Shown one piece after another: positions 51,207 through 62,830 of a stretch of DNA of 64,000 bases. Where the stretch lies: NCBI RefSeq assembly GCF_019393635.1, contig NC_057861.1:60310532-60374531 (forward strand). The letters run 5' to 3'. Made by a program: the position numbers and the translations under genes. The notes beneath the pieces were generated by a model that did no database searches, was not told the DNA's origin, and worked only from the letters and a program-made list of their open reading frames with translations. The DNA is from Dromiciops gliroides. Taxonomy: Eukaryota; Chordata; Mammalia; Microbiotheria; Microbiotheriidae. Position 1 is the first letter of the stretch. Each line of letters starts with the position of its first letter.

Positions 51207-52440
51207 ACAGAATGTCAGAGCAAAGCAAGGTTGGGGTGGGGTGGGGTGCTTAGAACACAGAAGGTCAGAGCTGGGAGGAACTTTAGAACAAGGAATTTGG
51301 GGAACTGGAAAGATCTTAGCACACAGAATGTCAGTCCTGAGATAGACCTTAGAACACAATGTCATGGCTGGGAGGGCTGTTGGAACATGGAATGTCAGAC
51401 CTGGGAGCACAGTTAGCATGTAAAATGTCAGAACTGGGAGAACCCTTAGAACAGGGAATATCAGAGCTGGAAGGGCCTTTTAGAACACAGAATGTCAGAG
51501 CTGAGAGGTCCCTTAAAACATGGAATGTGAGAACTGAGAAGGCCTTAGAATGCAGAATGGCAATGCTGGGATGGACTTTAGGACATGGAGTATGGCAGCT
51601 TGGGGTGGGGGAAGGGGATAGGGCTTAGAATAAGGAGTGTCAGCTAGAATATTAGAGCTGAGAATATAGGAGATGGATGTGTTTTAGAACATGGGATGTA
51701 GGAATTGGAAAGGCCATAGGATGCAGACCTGGGATGGATTTTAGTATATAAAATGTCACATCCAAGAGGACCCTTAGAACAAGGAGGGCCAGCTGGAAGA
51801 GCCCTTAGAATATGAAATGTCAGAGTTGAGAGGGCCCTTAGGATACAGAATGTCAGAGCTGAGAGGGGTCATAGAATAGGAGATGTTGGCTCTGGGAAGG
51901 CCTTAGAACACAGGATGTCAGTCTTTTTTTTTTTTTTACTTTTTTTTTTTTTTTTTTTGCGGGGCAATGGGGGTTAAGTGACTTGCCCAGGGTCACACAG
52001 CCAGTAAGGGTCAAGTGTCCGAGGCCGGATTTGAACTAAGGTACTTCTGAATGCAGGGCTGGTGCTTTATCCGCTGTGCTATCTAGCCGCCCCCAGGATG
52101 TCCGTCTTGAGATGGGCTTTAGAATATAGAGTGCCACAGCTGGGAGAGTCCTTAGAATGGGGAATGTCAGAGCTGAGAAGGGCCTTAGAACTCGAAAAGT
52201 CAAAGATGGGAGAACCTTTAGAACACAGAGTGGAAGAGCTGATAAGGCCCTTAGGACATTGAAATGTCAGGGCTGACTTGGTGCTTAGAAACATGGGAGG
52301 TCAGAGCTGGGAGGGTCAGCTGGGAAGATCTTTAGCAAACAGGATGTCAGAGATGGGAGGACCCTTAGAACATTTAATGTTGGCTAGGAGAGTCCTTCGA
52401 ACAATTTAGGACATAGAATGTCAGAACTGGGAGAGGGGGA
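51207..52440. repeat. 33-bp minisatellite array 2 (WIZ intron 2), split by a SINE
   Basis: Roughly 30 imperfect copies of the same unit as in array 1 (gaacacagaatgtcagagct then gagagg.ccctta), more worn, with some copies a few bases longer or shorter. A SINE at 51926-52093 interrupts it. The right end runs into an ordinary reversed MIR3 (see 52393), which fits growth from a MIR3/L3 tail. Confidence 0.92.
51926..52093 (-). repeat. tRNA-derived marsupial SINE inside the minisatellite
   Basis: Reverse copy with a long T-rich tail. Target duplication caggatgtc(a/c)gtctt at 51911-51925 and 52094-52108, itself minisatellite sequence. Confidence 0.94.
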
Positions 52441-52520
52441 CCTTGGGGTTTAGATAGTCCAACCTCCTCTTTTCACAGGTGAAAAAACTGAATTCTGACA
52501 AAGTTAAGCGAGCCATGTGG
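52393..52520 (-). repeat. MIR3-type SINE at the end of array 2
   Basis: The last unit (acatagaatgtcagaactgg) continues as 'agatagtccaacctcctctt' and 'ttcacaggtgaaaaaactga', the usual reversed MIR3 body. Confidence 0.7.
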
Positions 52521-52589
52521 CTCTAGCACTTGGAGTCCCAGGGTATATGTGCCTTTAAATGCCAGACTTTAGCATTCTTTTTTTCACAA

Positions 52590-52750
52590 TCCTTATGAGT
52601 TTGAGCAAGTCCCTTAACTTCTCTGGATCTTGGTTTCTTCCTCTGTCAAAAGAGGATGGGCCTAAGGGCTTGGAGAGGGATTAGCCTGGATTACCTGTAA
52701 GGTCCCTTCCGGCTTTGAAGGCAGGATTGTATAATCCTGTGATTCCTAGT
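52590..52750 (+). repeat. MIR3-type SINE
   Basis: 'gagcaagtcccttaacttct', then 'aaggtcccttccggctttga' and 'ataatcctgtgattcc'. Confidence 0.75.
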
Positions 52751-53139
52751 CTTGTGTTCTTTCAGCCCCCAAATTAAACAGATCCCGCCACTGAGGATCT
52801 TTTCAGAACAGAGGCCAGGGGTCTCTGTGTCCCTGAAAAGCTCCCAGGAGGTGGGGATTCACCCTTATTCCAGAGGCCCCCATTCCTGGTAGCTGGAGCT
52901 GTGGTAGCCATTGAATCCCTCGAGCTGGGTCCAGTGTGTCTAATAACCCAATGTGACAGTGGGAGGCCTAATGGGATGTGTCCCCATCAGCAGGTCTGCT
53001 TCTGACCTTAGTCCTGGGTTTATTCTTGAGGCCCCTGCCGGGAAGAAGGACACTGTCAGAGTAGGAGGCTGTGGTGTATGTGCATGGGAAGAAGGCACCT
53101 GTCTGCTCTGGCTGAGAAAGTGATGGAAGGGGAAGGGGA

Positions 53140-53350
53140 GGGCATAGCTACTGATACAGGGCCTACTCTATGCCAGGCACTGTATGAAGTGCTTTTTTTT
53201 TTTTTAAACATCATCTCATTCAAGAAGCTAGGCTGACTTCATTCATTGCCCTGTCTCAGTGGGATAGGGTGAAGAGACTGAGTGAAGGAGAATTCTCTGC
53301 CCAATCTAAATTTGAACTCCAATCAGAGAGGGAGTGCAGGATTTCTGGTC
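53140..53350 (-). repeat. MIR SINE fragment
   Basis: 'tctatgccaggcactgtatg', 'catctcattcaagaagctag', reverse MIR, with a poly-T run in the middle. Confidence 0.6.
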
Positions 53351-53477
53351 CTGGAAGGTATAGGCTTTACTTGTTGGGTTGGAAGAAAGGAGGAAGGTTC
53401 CAGGACCTGAGGGGAGGATTCAGGTGACCAAGGCTTAGTCTTGAGGAACCTTGGGTTCCATTCCCAGCAATGATTTT

Positions 53478-53646
53478 TTTTTATCGTTTTGGGGTTTTTT
53501 TGGCGTTTTTTGTGGGACAGTGAGGGTTAAGTGACTTGCCCAGGGTCACACAGCTAGTAAATGTCAAGTGTCTGAGGTCAGATTTGAACTCAGGTCCTCC
53601 TGAATCCAGGGCTGGTGCTTTATCCACTGCGCCACCTAGCTGCCCT
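53478..53646 (-). repeat. tRNA-derived marsupial SINE
   Basis: Reverse copy; imperfect target duplication cccagcaa(t/c)g followed by T-run. Confidence 0.92.
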
Positions 53647-53739
53647 CCCCCAGCAACGTTTTTTACTTAGTGTCTGATGGTAGACAGGGTTCTTTAAGAT
53701 TCTCAAAGGACAGCTGGTAGGTATATGTGGGGTTAATAT

Positions 53740-53890
53740 TTTATGGAATCATCTAATGGAAAGAGCCCTAAGTTAGCAGTTAGGAAGCCTGAAATCACTA
53801 TTTGGTCAGAGATATGTTGAATAAATCAGTTTGTTTCCCTGGACCTCAGTTCTTCTATCTGCAAAAGGGGAAAATAGGATGTGGAAATGA
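53740..53890 (+). repeat. MIR3-type SINE fragment
   Basis: 'gttagcagttaggaagcctg' and 'ctggacctcagttcttctat'. Confidence 0.6.
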
Positions 53891-53990
53891 TTCTTGCATG
53901 TGTATGGATCTAGTGGCCCCTGGACTATCTCAAGGCTGACTCCTATCAGTCAGCCTGAGGACTCCTGCTCCTCTCCCCTGGGTTGGGTCA

Positions 53991-54312
53991 GGGGCAGTTA
54001 GGTGGCACAGTGGATAGAGCACTGACGCTGGAGTCAAGAGAACCTGAGTTAAAATCTCACCTCAGACACTTACTAGGTATGTGACCCTGGGCAAGTCACT
54101 TAACCCCAATTTCCTTAAACACGTGGGGCCATCTCCAGTCATCCTGATGTATGTTTTGCCACTGGCCCCAGATGACTCTGGAGGAGAGAGTGAGGTTGGT
54201 GACCTTGCACAGCCCTGGCTTACTTTAAATCCAGTTCAATGCAAGTCATGACATCACCCTGATGTCATGGTCATCCTCTTCAAGAACAAAGGACAAACAA
54301 TGATGACGATGA
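53991..54312 (+). repeat. Long composite SINE
   Basis: Starts as the common tRNA-derived SINE and then continues with a second part ('gccatctccagtcatcctga', 'ggtgaccttgcacagccctg', 'gtcatggtcatcctcttcaa') ending in 'gaacaaaggacaaacaatga'. A fused two-part marsupial SINE. Confidence 0.85.
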
Positions 54313-54679
54313 AGACCTGTTGGTTCCCTACCAAGCCTGGCTGCAGTGGGAGCCCTACTTCCCTCACCCTTGCCAGGGGAAGGCAGAGCTCATGGGGGTG
54401 TTGGTACTATGCCTGGGATGACCCTTGACACCACTCCTCCAAACCTGGTACCATAGAGTTCCAGTAGTGCAGTCAGCAGTGGTGGGTCATTTGGGAGCTG
54501 CTTGTGTCTCTATAGCCCTTTAAGACATTTTTCTCCCAATAGTCCTATGAAGGGGGAAAGTGCAAGTATGACTGCTATGACCCTGCAGAGCGAAGGGGTT
54601 CAATGGAATGGATGAGGAAGGCAGGCTGGGAAGCTAGATTGGCACTGAGTAATGAAGGCTCCAACAACACTCTACCTTC

Positions 54680-54893
54680 TGCATGTGGTTTTTCCTTGTC
54701 TCCCACACTCCTAGGACCATTTCCACTGGGTGTATCTGCTGTGTAACCTACATAGTTATTTCTATGTTGTCTTTTCCATAAGACTCTATATTGCTAGAAA
54801 GTAAGGACGGGGTTTTTGCCATTCTTTGTATCCTCTGTGCTTAGCCAGTTCCTGACACACAATAGGCACTTAAAAATGCTTGTTGAGGGGCAG
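54680..54893 (+). repeat. L2 LINE 3' end
   Basis: 'ttgctagaaagtaaggacgg' and 'cctgacacacaataggcact', L2 end. Confidence 0.65.
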
Positions 54894-54897
54894 CTAG

Positions 54898-55058
54898 GTG
54901 GCACAGTGGATAAAGTACCGGTCCTGGATTCAGGAGGACCTGAATTCAAATCCGACTTCAGACACTTGACACTAGCTGTGTGACCCTGCACAAGTCATTT
55001 AACCCTCATTGCCCTGCAAAAAAAGAAAAGAAAAAGCAGCAATGAAAGTGCCCTTAAA
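54898..55058 (+). repeat. tRNA-derived marsupial SINE
   Basis: Forward copy; target duplication aaaaatgcttgttgag at 54882-54897 and 55059-55074. About 20 extra bases follow its A-tail. Confidence 0.92.
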
Positions 55059-55324
55059 AAAAATGCTTGTTGAGCGACTGACCAAAGACTTGAAAATTAA
55101 TATAATCCAGTAGAAAGAGCCCTGAACTGAGAGTTAGGAGGCTCTGCTGCCAACTAGCTGAGGAGCCTTGAATAGGCCCACAAAGTTCAATAAACATGTA
55201 GTAGGCTCCTACTTTTGGGCAAGTTTTGGGCTCCATGCCAAAACAAAAGGCCCCACTGATGAGGGCAAGCTGCCTTTCCCTGTGAGCCTTAGTTGCCTTG
55301 TCTGTAAAGTGATGGAACTGGACT

Positions 55325-55560
55325 AGAGCATCACAGAACTGGAATCTAGCATCCTAAGATCTGGGGTTCAAATCCCTGCTCTGCTCATTATTTCAGTACC
55401 CACATGACCTTTTGTAATCACTCAATCAGTCACCATTTATTAGGCTCCTACCATATTCCGGGGACTGGGGATACAATCTCTACTCTCCAAGAAGCTTCCA
55501 TTCCAATTCCCTATAGAAGTACAGACAGAAGAGGATAACTGTAAGGCCCTAGCCATTCCC
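55325..55560 (+). repeat. MIR and ancient-repeat fragments
   Basis: 'gttcaaatccctgctctgct' (MIR-like), then 'cagtcaccatttattaggct' of the ancient family seen at 18120. Confidence 0.5.
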
Positions 55561-55664
55561 CTTGGGAGGGAGGACACTAGCACTGGGGCCAAGTCACTTA
55601 CCTTCCCTGTTTCCCAGTTTCAGGAGGGAAAAACAGAAGATGGACGAGGTAGCAGTGTCCTGGA

Positions 55665-55835
55665 GAGATGGCTGGCCTTGGAGTGTGGAGAGCTGGGCTT
55701 GAGTCTTGGCTCTGATGTTCATCAGCTGTGTGACCTTGGGCAAAGTCTTCTCTTTCTAGGCTTTAGTTTCCCCATCTGTAAAGCAGGGATAATTCTTATA
55801 CTACCTTTGTAAAGCTTAAATGACTATAGAAATGC
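55665..55835 (+). repeat. MIR SINE
   Basis: 'catcagctgtgtgaccttgg', 'tagtttccccatctgtaaag', then 'aaagcttaaatgactataga'. Confidence 0.75.
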
Positions 55836-56289
55836 TTGTGGCTGCTGCAGCTGCAATCGTTCTGCCATGTTGACTGGTCTCTAGGCCCCTGCCAGCCCAA
55901 ATTTATCTTGCAGTGTTTCCATCCGTAATGTGTGTCCAGGAACTCCTTCTGTGCTTCCCCAGAGAACTGCCTGCAGGCTCTGGTTCTGTGACCAGAGCAC
56001 TTCCCCAAGGTATCAGGGACTACAGGTCATTTCCCAGCACACTTTGAGGGTCCTAGACCTCTCTACCACGCTGAGGGAGTGGGAATGGGGCAGATTGGAG
56101 CCCCAGCTCCTTCAAAACCGAACCTATCTTCCCTTCTCCCTTCTCCTTTCCCACCTCCTGACCACAGTGGAATAGCTTTGGACTGTGTCCTGGTGCTTCT
56201 TGGGTGGCTGGAGACTGTCGTCTGCTCAGTTTTTTGAGAGAGGAGAGGTGATGATGTTAAGATGAGGGCCTTTGCCCCCATTCAGCTTA

Positions 56290-56480
56290 CAGTTTAGGAA
56301 GGAGAGCTCGTGTTTTGACAACATTTGAGGGATTGCAAAATTATTTTCTCACCATAACCATATGATGGATGAGGCAGAGTAAATATTAGTATATACCCAT
56401 TTTATAAATGAGGAAACTGAGTATTAGAATGAAAAGGTGGGAGCTGGATAGGCAGAGCCATGCTTCGAATTCACAAAGCA
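56290..56480 (-). repeat. MIR SINE fragment
   Basis: 'ttttataaatgaggaaactg' in the reverse MIR context. Confidence 0.6.
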
Positions 56481-56609
56481 CATTCCTGGTAGTGCAAGTC
56501 CAAAACCAGGACATTAGGAAGCTTCAAAACAAAGTGTTATTCTGAAGGCTGATGGGGATAGGTATTATTGACTGGGAGATCATGAAAGACTTCCTAGAGG
56601 AAGAGGCAT

Positions 56610-57180
56610 CTGAGTTGGGGGATTTTTTTTTTTGTCAATTTGTGTTGATATCTTTTGTATTTATATCACCTACCCGTTGTATCCCTCCACCTCCCAGAGA
56701 TCAGTCATTTATAACAAAAAAATTAAAAAGAGGAAAAAAACCCAGTTCAGCAAAACTATCCTGACATATTGAAAAAAGTCTGAAATTATATGCAGTGTTT
56801 CGCACCCATGATGTCCCCCCACCTTTGCAAAAACGCAGGGGAAGGTGCCTTCACATATTTCTTCTTTTGGGCCAAGTTTCCCCCATACAATTTCACACCA
56901 TTGTCTTGATTGTTTTGTTGTTCTTTCCATTCCCATTGTTGTAGTTTTTGAATATATATTTTTCCTCATTCATTTTCTTTACTTTGTATCAGTTCATATA
57001 AATCTTCCCATTCTTTTCTGTATTCAGGATATACACAATTTCTAACAAAGCAGTAATGTTCCATTACATTCGGGTACCACCATTTGTTTAGCTACTCTCT
57101 AACCGATGGGCATTTACTTTGTTTCCAGTTCTTTGCATCACAAAAAGTGCTGTTATAGATATGTGAGTGTATGTGGGGCC
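56610..57180 (-). repeat. L1 3' UTR and end of ORF2, reverse
   Basis: 'gtaatgttccattacattcg', 'ccatttgtttagctactctc' and 'aaaaagtgctgttatagata' are the reverse of the L1 ORF2 end. An older L1 subfamily than at 3704. Confidence 0.75.
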
Positions 57181-57404
57181 TCTGGGCTTTAAAGGCTAGC
57201 TAAAACTTGAGCCAGTAGATATGGATTGGGAGGACATTCCAGGCGTAGGAAACTGTCTCACTGACTAACCTCCATGGCCTCCAGCTGGAGGGAGAGGGTT
57301 GTGACCTGTTCTATCACACTGCCAACCTTGGGGTGGCCTGGAGGCAGGAACACTCATTTCAGTGCTCCTGGGTAGAGACTGGGAAGGGGAGAGGGAGATG
57401 GCAC

Positions 57405-57560
57405 TGAATGCAGAGTTGGAGCATACGGACATGAATTCTGGATCTGTGACCTTCGTCCAGTGGCTTAACCTCTCTGGTCCAGCTTCCTTATCTCTAAAAC
57501 CAGGGACTTGAAGTCCATAACCTGTAAGGTCCTTTCCATCTCTAGGTCTGTGATCCTACA
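57405..57560 (+). repeat. MIR3-type SINE
   Basis: 'gtggcttaacctctctggtc' then 'aaggtcctttccatctctag' and gtctgtgatcc. Confidence 0.65.
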
Positions 57561-58244
57561 TCTGACCTTCTTTGGGGCAGGGGTTAGCTGTGTGGAAGCC
57601 CTCAGCAGATAAAGTTTTCCTTCCCCTGTTAGGTGTTTATTTTCCTTGGAACAGGGCAATACAAACCCTGGTCAGTGCTATGGTCCAAGTCACCAGCAAC
57701 AACCCCAATGTTTCCAGTTTACTGTCAAGTCAGATTCCCTACTGACTGTACCTTAACTTCTCATGTGAGTGGGTTTCTACCAGGACCAGTCTAGGCAGCA
57801 GTGTCCAAAGCTATCCCTCAAATACCTCCTTCCTTGCACCCAAGCTGTCACTTTCTTCTCGTCTCTTCCCTTCTTCCTCTTTCCCCACAGAAGCATCATA
57901 GAATCTCAGAGCCAGAGCGGGCCTCAGAGCTCATCTAGTCTGAATGTGGTCATCACTCATCTCCTGGTTAATTTTTCTGGGAAAGCTCATGGGTTCCAAA
58001 GGGCAGTAGGTGAAAGCCCAGACAGGGTTCTTTCCTGAGCCCCTTCCCCTCTATGTCAGCTTTTCCTCCTTCCTGGCAAAGTGGCCTTTTCCCCCTTCTC
58101 TATCCTTCCTTCTGGGGCCATATGGGCAAGCTTCCCTGCTGTGGCTGCACTCTGCCTGCTCTACTGTCATTGCCTGATAATACCTTAATCCCTTAACTCT
58201 CAAGTGCTCTCAAATCCTTATTGTCTCCTTTGATCCTCAGAACA

Positions 58245-58480
58245 GTCCCACAAAGTAGACAAGGCAGCAGGAAATATTACTTCTGTAAACTGAGGCTCAG
58301 AGAGAGGAAGGGACTTACAGCATCCTAGGCTGTTGAAGCTGGATGGGATAAGAGGTGCCACACAGGCCAGACCCTTATTTTTGCAGATGAGGAAACCAGC
58401 CTCATAGAGGGGAACTGACTTGTGCCTAAAGCCCCATAGCCAGTTTAGTGAAGAGCTGGGCCTTGAACCCAGATAGCTTT
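58245..58480 (-). repeat. MIR SINE fragments, reverse
   Basis: Two adjacent pieces: 'taaactgaggctcagagaga' and 'tttgcagatgaggaaaccag'. Confidence 0.65.
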
Positions 58481-58894
58481 CTTTCCAACCTATGTCTTTC
58501 CCTATGACTTTGCTGCTTCATATCCCTCCAACCCCACTCTCTGGGGCAGATGCTTCTTGTCCTTTCCTGCCCGCTTACTCCAACACTGCCCACCTCCAGC
58601 CTCTCCTTGTTCTTCAGCCAAGATAGTACTAGGCAGTGCTTACTGTTGCTCTTCCTCCTTGCCTCTTGGTCACTGAGGTAGAGAAGCTGTTTGCAGCTTT
58701 TGAGGCACCAGGCAACCCAAGGAAGGAAACAGGAATCAGTAGCTCCCAGGACCCAAGTACCAGGTCACAAGAATGTGACTGGATCTAGCTGGATCACGCT
58801 TAGGGATGTCTCTCTATTCAGCTGCCCAAAGCTAGCTCCTTCCCAGCCCAGGACCTTCTCTTCCTGATTCTCCAAGAAGTCTGTCTTCCCATAG

Positions 58895-59080
58895 AAAAAG
58901 CCCTGGATTTGGGGTCCAAAGATCAGAAGCCTTCCTTTCCTTTGAGTCTATGCCCTCCCATTGGATAAGCTATGATACTTTCAGGCAAATCCATTACCTT
59001 CTATTAACCTTAGTTTCCTCATCTGTAAAATGAGGCAAAGGGTATCGCAGCACATACTGTACAGGACAGTGAGTGTGTGG
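58895..59080 (+). repeat. MIR SINE
   Basis: 'ccttagtttcctcatctgta' in context. Confidence 0.65.
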
Positions 59081-59104
59081 AGTACTTTGAAAATGTTAAA
59101 GCCA

Positions 59105-59266
59105 GGGGCAGCTAGGTGGTGCAATAGATAAAACACCGGCCCTGGATTCAGGATGACCTGAGTTCAAATCCAGTCACAGACACTTGATAATTACTAGCTG
59201 TTTGATCCTGGGCAAGTCACTTAACCCTCAGTGCCCTGCCAAAAAAAACAAAAAAGAAAGAAAGAA
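59105..59266 (+). repeat. tRNA-derived marsupial SINE
   Basis: Forward copy with A/G-rich tail; target duplication gaaaatgttaaa at both sides. Confidence 0.92.
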
Positions 59267-59323
59267 AATGTTAAAACAAACAAAAAGGTTAAAACCTATT
59301 CACGTGAGCTAAATATTTTTCCC

Positions 59324-59883
59324 CCAGTTATATATAATAAGTTTTTAACATTAAAAAAAATTTGACTTCTAAAATCTCTCCTTTGCAGTCATGCAAAACA
59401 TTTCCATATTAGTCATGTTGTGAAAGAAAACATAGACCCAAAAAAATTTTTTTTTAAATGCTTTGATCCACATTCAGACTTCAATTCCTTTTCTGGAGAT
59501 GGATAGCATTTTTCATTATAAGTCCTTCAGAATTGCCTTGGATCATTGTATTGCTGAGAATAGCTAAGTTATTCCCAGTTGGTTATCATACAATATTGCT
59601 GTTATTGTGTATAAAAGAGCTGCTATAAATATTTTTGTACACATAGGTGCTTTTCTTTTTTTTTTTTTAGTCTCTTTGTGATACAGACCTAGTCAGTAGT
59701 ATTGCTCTTTTAGTGTTGGCAAAGAATTGGAAATTGAGTGGATGCTCATCAATTGGGGAATGGCTGAATAATTTGTGGTGTATGATTTTAATGAAATACT
59801 ATTGTGCTATAAAATGCTTTCAGAAAAACCTGGAAAGATTTACATGGACTGATGCAAAGTGAAATGAGCAGATACAAGAGAAT
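59324..59883 (-). repeat. Rearranged L1 3' part
   Basis: 59324-59702 is L1 3' UTR and ORF2 end in reverse. The ORF2 piece that should lie between its two halves is instead found on the + strand at about 59703-59883 ('ggaaattgagtggatgctca', 'aaacctggaaagatttacat'). So one segment has been inverted and moved. Confidence 0.7.
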
Positions 59884-60575
59884 TATCTCTCCTTGATCTG
59901 TTTTCTAGGTCAGTTTTCCCAAAGAGTTAATTCATATTTTCTTCTATTTTTTTTCATTCTTTTGATTTTGTTTTATTACTTCTTGATGTCTCATGGAGTC
60001 ATTAGTTTCTAATTGCCCAATTCTAATTTTTAAGGAATTACTTTCTTCATTGAACTTCTGTACCTCTTTTTCTATTTGGCTAATTCTAGTTTTTAAGATC
60101 TTTTTTTCAGTGAATTTTGTACATATTTTCCGTGTGACCAATTCTGCTTTTTAAGGCATTTTTCTTTTCATTGGATTTTTGTGCCTCTTTTACCATTTGG
60201 CCTATTGTTTTTTGTTTTGTTTTGTTTTGTTTTTTGTTTTTTAGTGAGGCAATTGGGGTTAAGTGACTTGCCCAGGGTCACATAGCTAGTGAGTGTTAAG
60301 TGTCTGAGGCCGGATTTGAACTCAGGTACTCCTGACTCTAGGGCCAGTGCTCTATCCACTGCACCACCTAGCTGCCCCTTGGCCTATTGTTTTTTAAGGC
60401 ATTATTTTCTTCAGTATTTTTTTTTGTGCTTCCATTACAAATATTTTCTTGTATCACTTATCATTTCCATTACAAACATTTTCTTGTATCACTTGTAATT
60501 TCTAGCTAGCCACCATAGCTGATTCAGTCATCCCTGTATAGTTTAAAATTTAATGTGTTGTCTAAAAAAATCTAA
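59884..60575 (-). repeat. L1 ORF1 N-terminal part, reverse, with SINE
   Basis: On the minus strand it encodes a coiled coil with repeats of KILKTRISQIEKEVQKF type (59944-60141 and beyond). A SINE at 60213 splits it. Confidence 0.75.
60213..60378 (-). repeat. tRNA-derived marsupial SINE
   Basis: Reverse copy with (TTTTG)n in its tail; target duplication ttggcctattgttttt at 60197-60212 and from 60379. Confidence 0.94.
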
Positions 60576-61069
60576 TGTGTGGTTGCCTTAAATTAGAAGC
60601 TTTAGCACCAGTCTTTGGGCATTAAACATTTCTTAAAGCATACCAGGTATTCAAATGGAGTTCAGAAAGTTAAGAAAAGGCCTATCTAGCCTAGAATTCC
60701 AGCCTGGTCAGGTTCTTCCTCAAGTCCTCTGCCACGAGCCTGCTTCAATCACGAACTCTCCTCAAACTGAGTGTAGAAGCTTTTCATAGGTCTGGAGTAG
60801 AGGCAGTCCTTACACACTACTTCAAGCTGATTGGTAGGCGTCATCCAAATCCATTGGTTCACTGGACTTGAAGGTGGTCTCAAGTTGAGTTCAAAGTCCT
60901 TAACTTCTAAGAACAATACCTTCTTAAGGGCCAGCCAGGTGTGGTTACAATCTAATTAACTTGAAGAAGACTAATCAGCAAAGTCAATCACTCGCACTTA
61001 ATTCAATCAGTTTAGATTAATCTCCAGGTGGGCCTTTGAATATCTTCCAAATCCCATTATTTTCTCACA
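60576..61069 (-). mobile_element. Likely solo LTR of an old endogenous retrovirus
   Basis: About 0.49 kb bounded by TG...CA ends (tgtgtggttgcc on the + strand side, ttttctcaca at the other). On the minus strand there is a CCAAT-type box followed by a promoter-like region. It sits inside L1 5' sequence. No internal viral genes are present. It looks like a fossil of moderate age; family not assigned. Confidence 0.45.
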
Positions 61070-61336
61070 CCCCCAAGGCCTGCTGCTGGTTTGCTGGGGC
61101 ACAGCCTTCACTGCTGCTGGAGTTCGCTCTACCCTCACCAAGGTGTGACAGACCTTTCCTGCTGATCTTCTAAGTTGTCTTAGGCTAGAAAATTGTTTCA
61201 TGCCATCCTTTTGTGGGTTCTTCCACTCCAGAATTTGTTTTGGGGCATTATTTAAAGTTGTTTAAGGGGGAATTAGGGAGGGCTCAAGGGATTCCCTGCC
61301 TTTTCTCTACTATCTTGGCTCTACCCCCTCCCCATG
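61070..61336 (-). repeat. L1 5' UTR, reverse
   Basis: Reverse of the L1 5' end ('gggattccctgccttttctc', 'gaatttgttttggggcatta'), the same 5' UTR as at 1445 in forward direction. With 59884-60575 it forms one L1, split by the LTR. Confidence 0.65.
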
Positions 61337-61371
61337 AGTTATTGTTATTAAACAAGCTAGTTTTCCCACAT

Positions 61372-61625
61372 AGCAGCTAGGGAAGCACGGTGACACAGTG
61401 GGTAGAGTACCAGGCCTGGAGTCAGGAAGTCTCATCTTCATGAGTTCAAATCTGGCCTCAGACACTGTGTGACACTGGACAAGGCACTTAACCCATTTTG
61501 CCTCGGTTTCTCATTTGTAAAATGAGCCAGAGAAGGAAAGGGCAAACCACTCCAGTATCTTTGCCAAGAAAACCCCAAATGGGGTCAGAAAAGTTGGACA
61601 TGACTGAAACAACTGAACAGTAAAA
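61372..61625 (+). repeat. Composite SINE with RTE-type tail
   Basis: tRNA-type head, body and clear BovB-like end ('ggcaaaccactccagtatct', 'gttggacatgactgaaacaa'). Confidence 0.88.
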
Positions 61626-61919
61626 CTTCCCACCCAGCCTGGGGTCTCCAAAGAAGCAGTTCTCTCCTGTGCTTAGACAGAACCTTTTAGGCTTTATTCT
61701 CTGACTTTCTTTTCAGTCTATCCTCAGCCTCTCTTTTACACATTCATTCTTTTTCTCCTTCTTCTTACTATCTTCCCTATCTCCCCTCTTTCTACTTTAG
61801 TTTCCTTTGATCCGTAGTTTGGCTGGTCTTTTGGCCTCTTGTTTAATCCCAAAGTGGATAACCATAGGCAGATAATTTGGGTTTGATTGTATTTCTCTAG
61901 CTGGCTTGTCCAGACTCTC

Positions 61920-62150
61920 TTAGAGATACTGGACTTGAAGTCAGGAAGACATAGGTTCAAATCCTGCTTCAGATATTTATTAGTTTTGTGACCCTGGGCA
62001 AATGAGCTATTCTCTGTGCCTTAGTTTCCTCATCTATAAAGTAGGGATAATAATAATAATAATACCTAACTCATATGGTTGTTATGAGGACCAAATGAGA
62101 TAGTGGATGTAAAATCTCTCAGTGCTATGTAAATGTAAATCATCATCATC
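61920..62150 (+). repeat. MIR/CORE-type SINE
   Basis: 'ggttcaaatcctgcttcaga', 'tagtttcctcatctataaag', (TAA)n, 'ttgttatgaggaccaaatga', (ATC)n end. Confidence 0.75.
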
Positions 62151-62659
62151 ATCCCTCTCATCTTCTGCATTGTATGATCAACTACCTAAGGGAAAGCAGA
62201 GCTTGAAGACTGGCCTGTGGCATGGCATATCCCCCAGGGAAGGATGGCACCATTTAAATGAGGGGTGAGGGGAGTCCAGAGCTGATGGTGTTCAGGGCTG
62301 GGCACCCATCAAGACTCATCTGTCTGATCCACTCACCCCCGAATATTGATCTGCACTGCCTTTCTCAAAGCTGAAGAAGAAGCTGGCAGCCTGCCAGATG
62401 GGCACAGACTAAGACATGGTATTTTAGGGGAAGAGCCAGAACAATACGGAAGCCACAGTGTTTAGATGTCACATAAAGATGTCATGTTGAGAAGAAGTAG
62501 CCTAAACAACCAATCATCTTATTGAATGGAGTATAGATAAACGTCACCCTTCAAAGTTAGTGGGAAAGCTTCTCTGGAATATAAATTAAGTCTTGAGTGA
62601 TGACATGTGCACTCAGAGGCTGCTGTGTGTCTGTGGATATATGCTTCCCATTCAGCTTA

Positions 62660-62830
62660 GTATGGTACAAAGAACTCAGAATTTGGAGTGAGTGGAACTA
62701 GGCTGTGTCACTAATGATCTGGGTGACCTTGGGTCATTCACTTCTCCCTCTGGGCCTTGGTTTCTTCATCTGTCAAATGAGGGAGTTGGACTAGATGGTT
62801 TGTATGGTCCTTGCTAGGTCTGAAGCTGTG
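62660..62830 (+). repeat. MIR3-type SINE
   Basis: 'tggtttcttcatctgtcaaa' then 'gagttggactagatggtttg' and tgaagctgtgac. Confidence 0.7.
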
